A DNA stretch of 5,577 nt from positions 1 to 5,577 of the forward strand of contig JAJYRT010000123.1 of assembly GCA_021793945.1 (NCBI GenBank), written 5' to 3'. Positions within the stretch are counted from its first letter, which is position 1; every line of letters starts with the position of its first letter. The DNA comes from Thermoplasmata archaeon (GTDB taxonomy: Archaea > Thermoplasmatota > Thermoplasmata > Thermoplasmatales > Thermoplasmataceae). Positions 1 through 4,294 of the stretch are shown here, one piece after another. The notes under the pieces are model-generated. The model made no database searches and had not been told where the DNA came from. It saw only the letters and a program-made list of their open reading frames with translations. The position numbers were made by a program, and so were the translations under genes.

Positions 1-168
1 CGGATCATAATTGGGTCTTCCGCCCTTCTCCGTGTCATTCTCATACAAAGAGGAGAGGATTGGCCTGATCCTCTCGAAGTCAATGCGATCAGAAATGCCG
101 GTTAAGGGATCGCCAAGTGCTTCGATCTCCCTGTATAGTTCGGATAATCCTGTGTGGTAAAGGTTCAT
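1..168 (-). CDS. IS5-family transposase, N-terminal part (runs off left edge)
   Basis: A frame of 56 codons opens with ATG at 168 and stays open to base 1; an in-frame TGA lies three codons upstream of the ATG, so the start is well fixed. The protein begins MNLYHTGLSELYREIEALGD and continues with a GDPL segment, a stretch of the form IDFERIRPIL near residues 30-37, and GGRPNYDP at the edge. That succession (GDPL, I-D-F/W-x-x-F/I-R-P-I-L, G-R-P-x-Y-D-P) is the known N-terminal region of IS5-group DDE transposases, which bind the element ends and cut and join DNA. The catalytic domain lies outside the window. No Shine-Dalgarno sequence is visible. The gene overlaps, in another frame, the tail of the membrane-protein reading frame that it appears to have interrupted. 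Family call is good; subgroup is not resolvable. Confidence 0.8.
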   Translation of the reverse strand, partial: MNLYHTGLSELYREIEALGDPLTGISDRIDFERIRPILSSLYENDTEKGGRPNYDP

Positions 169-205
169 GGATATTGATCATGAGGCCATGAAAAAAGGTT
201 TCGGT
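1..205 (-). mobile_element. IS5-family insertion sequence, 5' end only; outer boundary not defined
   Basis: The transposase start at 168 implies that the element's terminus lies a short way upstream, roughly between 180 and 230. This is where the membrane-protein frame changes from plausible protein (IRGFPKTP) to sequence read out of the transposase region. The other end is outside the window, so neither the inverted repeat nor the target duplication can be verified. The boundary given is only a guess. Confidence 0.45.
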
Positions 206-427
206 GGGAGTTTTTGGAAATCCTCTAATATCTTTTATCAGAGCCAGAATAAATAATATCGCAAGAATGATTGCAATATCAAGAAAGAAACCTGTGAATT
301 TTTGATATTGCGATAAGATGCGAGAAGGCACAAATCCATGCTTTTCGATATCATAGAATATGCCATAAAATAACAGATCAAGAATCAGAATGCTGAATAC
401 AACGCCCGTGATCGCTGAGATTTTCAT
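169..427 (-). pseudogene. Small two-helix membrane protein, 3' end lost to IS5 insertion
   Basis: ATG at 427 opens a frame whose first ~70 residues look like a genuine membrane protein. A hydrophobic helix lies at residues 5-24 (ITGVVFSILILDLLFYGIF), then a polar loop with KHGFVPSRILSQYQKF, then a second helix at about 47-64 (FLDIAIILAILFILALI) and a basic exit KDIRGFPK. The frame continues to a stop at 89, but from about residue 75 on it is read out of frame through the IS5 transposase gene. The native C-terminus has therefore probably been replaced. Its start overlaps the stop of the upstream gene by ATGA (424-427), implying coupled translation of the two. I do not recognise the family. The domain-free two-helix pattern suggests a small inner-membrane protein, nothing more specific. 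Confidence 0.55.
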
Positions 428-622
428 AGATTCCCGAATTGAGACCAGAAATCCTGCCTTTCCTCAGCTCTTTCATTATCCAGCTTTTCGTAGTATTGTG
501 CCTCTTTCCTCGCTTTTCTTGAATTGATTTTTCTACAATAGCCGCGTACCCAGATCCCATCTCTGCTGTAGCCTTCGATGTATTCGTAGCCCAGAGGACA
601 TTTTCCGCCTTGATATCCCAGG
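424..622 (-). pseudogene. Small charged/aromatic protein, 5' end lost at the IS3 boundary
   Basis: A frame of 65 codons ends in TGA at 426-424 and has no ATG, GTG or TTG start before it meets the IS3 end at 623. Beyond that point an in-frame TAA occurs inside the IS3 terminal repeat. It reads GGKCPLGYEYIEGYSRDG and then IWVRGYCRKI, followed by a Lys/Arg/Glu-rich helical tail ending in DFWSQFGNL. The aromatic, glycine-rich stretch with two cysteines and the R-D-G-x-x-V-R-G-Y pattern looks like real protein. Similar Y-x-R-x-D-G-x-x-V-R-G-Y patterns occur in uncharacterised archaeal proteins, but I cannot name the family. The stop overlaps the start of the downstream membrane-protein gene by 4 bases. 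I judge it a real gene truncated at its 5' end rather than a chance frame. The other frame here, from 560 to 378, has less protein-like composition. Confidence 0.6.
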
Positions 623-673
623 TGTACTGTTTATCTCAATTTGAGACAAATCGCGAAATAAATTAAGATACAG
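623..673 (+). repeat. IS3 left terminal inverted repeat
   Basis: It starts TGTACTGTTTA and contains TTTGAGACAA and AATTAAGATACAG. With one single-base gap it matches the reverse complement of 1951-2000. The strongest block is ATTTGAGACAA (639-649), identical in both ends. The orfB stop codon TAA (665-663) sits inside it. Confidence 0.75.
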
Positions 674-1619
674 GTCCTGCCATTTCACCTCCTTTTCTTC
701 TGTTCATGTTCATCTCCTTCCGCTTCATTCTTCCAATCCTTAATTTCTCCTCCCTTTTATGCAGAAGCTCATCAGGATTGCCCCTGTAGTAGTCCCGGGG
801 AGTAAGATAGTTCAAAGAGGAGTGAAGCCTCTCGTTGTACCATAGCACAATCCTTGATATTTCCCTCTCAGCATCCTGATAGTCCGTGATCAAGATGGGT
901 GATAGCTCTTCCCTCATAGTCCTGTTTGCCCTCTCGACTATTGCGTTCTGCTCAGGGGTGTGAGGGTGAATCCTCCTGTGAGTGAGACCGTTGCTCTCTA
1001 GCACAATCTTGAAGTCCATTGATATGAAGGCTGACCCGTTGTCAGATTGTATCTCCGGAGATGCAAGGGAATCTTTCCTGAGATTCTCTACGGCTATCTG
1101 TGCTTCCAAACCGACGGAGTTGGAATCCATCGATCCTGTCAGGACGTGGTGTACTATGTATCTTGAGTATTCGTCAATGAATATTAACAGGTAGAAGAAT
1201 CTCTCCCCGATCTTAACGTACATTATGTCCACCTGCCACCTCTCATCCGGATGCTTTGCCCTCTCAGGCCTGGAGGAATTCCATGTCCCCCTCTCCCAGG
1301 GTGTTATAAGATCGTATTTTTTGAGTATTCTATAGACCTCGGAGGGTGAGAGATAGGCTATGTCCTTGTCTATCATTGAATATGCCAGAAGACGGAAACT
1401 CATCCTGGGATGGTCATATCTGTACCTGATGACCCTCATCTCCTCATCGTTGATTTCAAAGGGGTTGAACCTCTTGTCTATTATTGGTGGAAGGTCAAGA
1501 TGCCTGTAGTACCAAGCCCTAGAAATTCCCAATATGCTGAGTATCCTTGAGATGGGGATTGATGATCTTGATGCAGTTGTTTCAACTGTCCTTCTGATTT
1601 CATGGAAGACGGAGGTCAT
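663..1619 (-). CDS. IS3-family transposase OrfB (DDE integrase domain)
   Basis: This 318-residue protein supplies the catalytic part of an IS3 transposase. An HTH_21-like N-terminal segment (about residues 50-110, with YDHPRMSFRLL and SPSEVYRIL) precedes an rve-type integrase core. The catalytic triad is D131 (ERWQVDIMYV), D193 (IQSDNGSAF) and E229 (PEQNAIVERANR). The 35 residues between the second D and the E are the DD(35)E spacing of this family. The C-terminal YNERLHSSLNYLTP is also typical, and the tail is very basic. Its ATG overlaps the orfA stop (ATGA, 1616-1619) and a SD-like GGGGTG lies 5 bases upstream. It may therefore be made alone as well as by -1 frameshifting from orfA. All catalytic residues are present and no frameshift breaks it, so it may be active. 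Confidence 0.93.
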   Translation of the reverse strand: MTSVFHEIRRTVETTASRSSIPISRILSILGISRAWYYRHLDLPPIIDKRFNPFEINDEEMRVIRYRYDHPRMSFRLLAYSMIDKDIAYLSPSEVYRILKKYDLITPWERGTWNSSRPERAKHPDERWQVDIMYVKIGERFFYLLIFIDEYSRYIVHHVLTGSMDSNSVGLEAQIAVENLRKDSLASPEIQSDNGSAFISMDFKIVLESNGLTHRRIHPHTPEQNAIVERANRTMREELSPILITDYQDAEREISRIVLWYNERLHSSLNYLTPRDYYRGNPDELLHKREEKLRIGRMKRKEMNMNRRKGGEMAGPVS

Positions 1620-1654
1620 CTTTTCACCCCGTAGCTGCCAATCTTTTTTTTAAG
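1609..1654 (-). promoter_or_regulatory. Probable programmed -1 frameshift signal joining orfA to orfB
   Basis: On the minus strand CTT is followed by eight A and a G (1654-1643), a form of the A-AAA-AAG slippery heptamer used by IS3 elements. The -1 frame has TAA right at the start of the run, and after it stays open through DWQLRGEKM into orfB. Ten bases further on, ACGGGGT (1632-1626) can pair with ACCTCCGT (1616-1609) with one bulged base. The resulting hairpin is a plausible stimulator and holds the orfB ATG in its loop. Use in this cell is inferred. Confidence 0.65.
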
Positions 1655-1930
1655 CTGCAGATTCTCCGTTGTAATCTCTGCTATGGTGTCCTTGAGCCTT
1701 GCTATCTCTTCCCTCTGGGCTTCAACAAGATCGTCAGACCTAGTTCTCTTCCTTCCCCTGTCATCGAATATTGCTGCGGAATTCTTCAGCAGCTTCTCCT
1801 TCCAGCTGTAGAATCTCGCAGGCCTGATGTCATACTTCCTGCAGAGATCCGATATCTGTATTGTACCGCTGAGACCTTCGAGTACTATCTTCATCTTCTC
1901 TTCCGGTGTGTAGTACTTCCTTTCACTCAT
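1616..1930 (-). CDS. IS3-family transposase OrfA (helix-turn-helix and leucine zipper)
   Basis: A 104-residue protein of the Transposase_8 type. Residues 7-48 form the helix-turn-helix that recognises the element ends (YTPEEKMKIVLEGL, ISDLCRKYDIRPARFYSWK). Residues 68-97 form a heptad-patterned coiled coil (LVEAQREEIARLKDTIAEI and onward) that mediates multimerisation. The gene ends with a CTT AAA AAA AAG stretch followed by eight more sense codons and TGA, which overlaps the orfB start. orfB is in the -1 frame relative to orfA. The -1 frame is open from the A-run into orfB, so an OrfAB fusion can be made. Only a weak AGGA stands before the ATG. Confidence 0.9.
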   Translation of the reverse strand: MSERKYYTPEEKMKIVLEGLSGTIQISDLCRKYDIRPARFYSWKEKLLKNSAAIFDDRGRKRTRSDDLVEAQREEIARLKDTIAEITTENLQLKKKIGSYGVKR

Positions 1931-1950
1931 TTCCTGGGCAGAGAGCCAAT

Positions 1951-2000
1951 CTGTCTCTTAATTATTTTATCGAATTGTCTCAAATGCCGTAAACATTTCA
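1951..2000 (-). repeat. IS3 right terminal inverted repeat
   Basis: Read on the minus strand from 2000 it starts TGAAATGTTTA and contains ATTTGAGACAATTCG and AATTAAGAGACAG, mirroring 623-673. Outside it the next minus-strand bases continue the istA reading frame. Confidence 0.75.
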
Positions 2001-2058
2001 CGAGTTGTCTTGCTATCTCCCGGTTGCTCATTCCCATTTCTTTAAGATTCCTTATCAT
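2001..2058 (-). pseudogene. istA: istA-like transposase, first ~19 residues only, disrupted by IS3
   Basis: An ATG at 2058 has a strong Shine-Dalgarno GGAGGTG six bases upstream (2071-2065). It opens MIRNLKEMGMSNREIARQL, the start of the helix-turn-helix that opens IstA proteins, where a G-I-S-R-type turn would follow. Instead the sequence enters the IS3 terminal repeat at 2000. The frame then reads 24 foreign residues (VKCLRHLRQF onward) and stops at TGA 1929-1927, overlapping the orfA ATG by 4 bases. The remnant has no catalytic domain and cannot be a transposase. Other HTH-bearing transposase families could start this way; the adjacent IS21-type repeats decide the call. Confidence 0.65.
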
Positions 2059-2108
2059 TCTCCACACCTCCAGCCCGTACAATCCTGATCCCCTTCCGCA
2101 TGAGGAAA

Positions 2109-2178
2109 TGGATCAAAATTAAACCGGCGATCTGGATCACTTTTATTCCGGCGAAAATGCACAAAAATCAACCGGCGA
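2109..2178 (-). repeat. Three IS21 terminal repeats (transposase-binding repeats)
   Basis: Three copies lie at 2109-2130, 2133-2154 and 2158-2178 with starts 24 and 25 bases apart. On the plus strand they follow TGGATCA, about three bases, TTA, two bases, CCGGCGA; the outermost copy has TGCACA in place of TGGATCA. In IS21 elements such repeats near each end are bound by IstA. The CCGGCGA core is identical in all three. Confidence 0.75.
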
Positions 2179-2183
2179 TTACA

Positions 2184-2333
2184 AAGATATGGATCGGAGA
2201 GGAGGATTTCAGGAACAAATTCCTGGAAGAGAGAAACAGAAAGGAGGAGAGAATATTGAAGAACAGGATCGAGAAGAAAAGGAGGTTGAAAGAAAACGTC
2301 TCATTGGAAGACGGAATATCTGTCCAAAATTAA
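2184..2333 (+). pseudogene. C-terminal remnant of a charged, coiled-coil-like protein interrupted by IS21
   Basis: Immediately outside the IS21 terminus an open frame runs KIWIGEEDFRNKFLEERNRK and on through EERILKNRIEKKRRLKENV to a TAA at 2331-2333. About 49 residues remain, mostly Lys, Arg and Glu in a helical pattern. The strand is strongly purine-rich, which in such archaea favours the coding strand, and the opposite strand has no convincing frame. The frame continues leftward into the IS21 repeats to an ATG at 2100, but that part is element DNA. The original 5' part is not in the window. Function unknown. It converges with the DUF2079 gene, with 34 bases between their stop codons. Confidence 0.4.
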
Positions 2334-2367
2334 GGGGCTCGGATCATAGTTGATACGAGGAGGATTA

Positions 2368-3927
2368 TCATGCATTTGCCGTGAACTGCACTGCCCCGTT
2401 ATAGTGAAGTTCAAGCAGCAGGATATTCCCCGGATATCCGGACATATATACTTCAGCAAGAACCCCATAATCCGAATTCATAGTATTCAGGAAGTTTGTA
2501 GGGATACTCTGGATGGCACATGTGTTGTACAGGACAAACTGTGGCATGCTTTGATTTCCTACCTCAACCTTGCCCGCAAAACTTGAGAGTGTGTAGTTTG
2601 TGGAAAAGAGAAATGAGAAAGCGTTCACGTCATTGGCAACGTAGGGAAACATGGAGGCTGTAGCTATAATAAATGAGCCCTGCGGTATCAGCGACACGAG
2701 GCGCCCCATATCCTGGTAAGCCGGGTTGACGCCATAGCTAAAGTCATAGCCGCTTCCAAGCATCTTACCACTAAAAGCGGGATCGATTGGGGATGCCACA
2801 ATATTTAAGATAAGGAGAATCAGGGTTATGCCAACTACAGTGGTCTTCGTAATAGCCCCACTGATTCCTTTTCTCTTGTGCACTTTCTCAACAGAGATGC
2901 TTACCCTTCTGGTGCTAAGATAAAGAAGCAATCCTATAAAGGGACCAAGTATAGCAATTAGATTATACTGGTATTCAGGATTCAGATACCTAGGATCAAC
3001 AAAGAGTGTGTAATACATCCACGGAGCAGCTATAATCACGTGCCTTAATCTGAGTACACCGAGAAAACCTACAGAAGTATATATGGCAGTCCAGTAGGCG
3101 AGTCCGAGAATGAGCTTTCCGATATGAAACGAGTTTGGCAGAAGAGGATGCTGGAAGTATTCATACATGTAAGGAATTGCGTTGGTATTGCCCAGAATAA
3201 CAGGAATAAGGTGGAACTGTATCTCATTGAGGGAAATGTAAAGCGCAACCGAAAAAATACCAAGCGCAATTAAGGGAGCACTTGTTCGGCTAAAAAGGTC
3301 TCTGATTTTCTTCCCTAGGTTGAAATCCATAAGAAAAAAGTAGAGAAGAAGGGATGCCGCAAGAAACGGAAATACTTCTTCAGTAACTGCACCAAGTGTT
3401 ATTAGAGCAGCAGAGCTATAGTACCGTTTCTTCATAACGAAATAGTACAAAGAAAAGAAATAGAACGGTATGAACGACATCCAGTGGTAGTCGAACATTT
3501 CCGAGGCAATAACAGGGAAAAGAAGAGGGAAGATAAATGCAATGGCAATAGATTTTTTCATTTCATGACTATAATTTTTAGAGATCAGATATATAGGAAC
3601 AGTGGTTAGAGAGAGCATGAAGCTCTGCACAGTAAATAGGAAAACCGGTGATGGCAGAAGTTCGTAGGGAACAGCGAAGAAAAGGGCAATGTATGTCGTG
3701 TGAACCTCAAGGTGGGATACTACTGCAGTGTATTCGTAATCGGCAGAATCCCAGAGCAGTTTGCCATGGGTAGTTGTCCACAGCTCCTGCATGTTTATCC
3801 CAAGGTCCCAATTGGAGGTGTAAAAATTCTCGTACCGGAAAAGGGAAAAAATGGTGAATACCACGGTATAGACTGCGATGTATATTGTAAGCATTGCAGC
3901 AGGCCTTTCGGTAATCCCCCTAATCAT
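2368..3927 (-). CDS. DUF2079 family multi-spanning membrane protein
   Basis: A 519-residue integral membrane protein of the archaeal DUF2079 family (function unproven; fold relatives are GT-C type glycosyltransferases). Near the N-terminus a helix (about residues 11-31) is followed by the family's NWDLGINMQELW motif (39-50). Then come SHLEVH and PYELLPSP, FDYHWMSF at about 145-152 and TEEVFPF at about 182-188. About nine to eleven hydrophobic segments run to residue 380, followed by a globular domain, presumably external, with NPAYQDMGRLVSLIPQGS near 401. GTG at 3933 is a possible earlier start, but GGAGG at 3940-3936 is only 2 bases before it and an ideal 8 bases before the ATG at 3927. It starts 19 bases after the stop of the small basic gene upstream, so it belongs to an operon now split by IS110. 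An AT-rich TTAAAATAC near 3995-3987 might serve as an internal promoter. Confidence 0.88.
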   Translation of the reverse strand: MIRGITERPAAMLTIYIAVYTVVFTIFSLFRYENFYTSNWDLGINMQELWTTTHGKLLWDSADYEYTAVVSHLEVHTTYIALFFAVPYELLPSPVFLFTVQSFMLSLTTVPIYLISKNYSHEMKKSIAIAFIFPLLFPVIASEMFDYHWMSFIPFYFFSLYYFVMKKRYYSSAALITLGAVTEEVFPFLAASLLLYFFLMDFNLGKKIRDLFSRTSAPLIALGIFSVALYISLNEIQFHLIPVILGNTNAIPYMYEYFQHPLLPNSFHIGKLILGLAYWTAIYTSVGFLGVLRLRHVIIAAPWMYYTLFVDPRYLNPEYQYNLIAILGPFIGLLLYLSTRRVSISVEKVHKRKGISGAITKTTVVGITLILLILNIVASPIDPAFSGKMLGSGYDFSYGVNPAYQDMGRLVSLIPQGSFIIATASMFPYVANDVNAFSFLFSTNYTLSSFAGKVEVGNQSMPQFVLYNTCAIQSIPTNFLNTMNSDYGVLAEVYMSGYPGNILLLELHYNGAVQFTANA

Positions 3928-3935
3928 TAGCACAT

Positions 3936-3940
3936 CCTCC
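3936..3940 (-). promoter_or_regulatory. Ribosome binding site that fixes the DUF2079 start
   Basis: GGAGG on the minus strand lies 8 bases before ATG 3927 but only 2 before the in-frame GTG 3933, favouring the ATG. Confidence 0.7.
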
Positions 3941-3946
3941 GGATAA

Positions 3947-4083
3947 TCAAGATATTACTGATAATCCGTGCTTTAGTTTCAGAATGTATTTTAACCTTAT
4001 CTTCATAATTGCTCGAGGATTTCCCAAAACCACTCGATATAGCCCAATGTCTTTCCTGAACATTGTAAACTCTAACTCCGCAA
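3947..4083 (-). pseudogene. Small basic protein (48 residues if restored), start codon removed by IS110
   Basis: From the IS110 boundary the minus strand reads (K)VAELEFTMFRKDIGLYRVV and then LGNPRAIMKIRLKYILKLKH, ending in TGA at 3949-3947. If bases 4084-5431 are removed, the frame joins ATG AAA AAA from the right flank and gives a 48-residue ORF. It starts MKKVAELEFT, and its ATG overlaps the stop of the preceding gene by ATGA. This clean restoration argues that it is a real gene. It is rich in Lys/Arg with a C-terminal amphipathic or hydrophobic stretch; I do not recognise the family. An internal ATG at 4063 could still give a 38-residue product. Its stop is 19 bases before the DUF2079 start, so both were probably co-transcribed and perhaps function together at the membrane. 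Confidence 0.6.
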
Positions 4084-4110
4084 CTTTTAGATGTCATGAA
4101 AAAAGTTTTC

Positions 4111-4277
4111 TGTCCACGCCTGCATGACGGTGCAGGCGTGAGAGTCGGAGAGGCAGCTGATTATTCCCTTGACCCGTGAGGTCGCTGTTTAGATTGGCTG
4201 CCCTTCGTCTCGACATAATACCCTGGAACAAGGGTGAATAGAAGTCTGTCGAGTTATCTCCGACTTTGAACTCTCAC
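4111..4277 (+). ncRNA. Candidate IS110 bridge RNA (guide RNA of the recombinase)
   Basis: Manual folding gives a 5' hairpin of 10 perfect GC-rich pairs (CACGCCTGCA 4115-4124 with 4131-4140). A closing stem joins AGTCGGAG 4143-4150 to CTCCGACT 4258-4265, with an alternative or extended pairing of 4138-4144 and 4271-4277. Inside it are two stem-loops with internal loops. The first has GGCAGC 4152-4157 pairing with 4197-4202 and an apical GACC/GGTC (4171-4174, 4180-4183). The second has CTCGACA 4209-4215 pairing with 4247-4253 and an apical ACCCT/AGGGT (4220-4224, 4231-4235). A 5' hairpin followed by target-binding and donor-binding loops, encoded between the left end and the transposase, is the known layout of IS110-group bridge RNAs such as that of IS621. 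Such RNAs pair with target and donor DNA to direct recombination. In the second loop, UAGAAGU (4239-4245) pairs with ACTTTTA at the left end (4083-4089) with one G-T wobble, and AUAA (4215-4218) equals the last bases of the right end (5428-5431). Ends of the transcript are not known. Confidence 0.72.
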
Positions 4278-4286
4278 TCACCACAA

Positions 4287-4294
4287 AGGAGGTG
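4287..4294 (+). promoter_or_regulatory. Ribosome binding site of the IS110 transposase
   Basis: AGGAGGTG is a near-perfect archaeal Shine-Dalgarno sequence just after the candidate bridge RNA. It overlaps the only upstream in-frame GTG (4292), and no ATG follows at normal spacing; the codons there are ATC 4301, ATA 4304 and ATA 4307. Initiation at a non-standard codon is therefore likely. Confidence 0.6.

Larger units (their letters stand above)
623..2000 (-). mobile_element. IS3-family insertion sequence (~1378 bp) with orfA and orfB
   Basis: Two overlapping transposase genes are flanked by inverted repeats of about 50 bases starting with TG on both sides. The repeats share GTTTA, ATTTGAGACAA, TCG, AATTAAGA and ACAG in the same order. 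The orfB stop lies inside the left repeat. Length and gene order are normal for the IS3 family. The bases next to the two ends (AGG on the left, CGA on the right) do not form a target duplication. The left flank is an unrelated host gene while the right flank is an IS21 istA start, so the present flanks do not reflect one simple insertion. A narrower reading would start the repeats at TGAGAC (642 and 1982). The wider one is preferred because similarity continues outward and because the istA protein similarity stops exactly at 2001. Confidence 0.85.
2001..2183 (-). mobile_element. IS21-family insertion sequence, left-end remnant
   Basis: Read on the minus strand from 2183 the sequence begins TGTAATCGCCGG, and three spaced copies of a 22-base motif follow. 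Next come a Shine-Dalgarno sequence and the start of an istA-like gene, cut off at 2001 by the IS3 end. A TGT terminus plus multiple internal repeats ahead of istA is the known layout of IS21-family ends. The rest of the element, including istB and the other end, is absent from the window. Confidence 0.75.

Noticed and set aside
378..560. Minus-strand 60-codon frame starting MGSGYAAIVEKS.
   Set aside because: It shares DNA with the frame ending at 424, which has a better protein pattern and a 4-base overlap with the next gene.
982..1194. Plus-strand frame within orfB.
   Set aside because: Antisense to the catalytic core of the IS3 transposase; no protein features.
1..2355. Near-identical CGGATCATA(A/G)TTG at 1-13 and 2340-2352 as a possible direct repeat bounding the element cluster.
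   Set aside because: The first copy is transposase coding sequence (NYDP) and the match ends after 13 bases with one mismatch; it is likely chance.
2334..2367. Terminator after DUF2079.
   Set aside because: Only a short T-rich TTAATTTT on the minus strand and no stable hairpin; not enough to call.
2350..2586. Plus-strand frame opposite the end of DUF2079.
   Set aside because: Antisense to conserved family sequence; no domain and no supporting start context.
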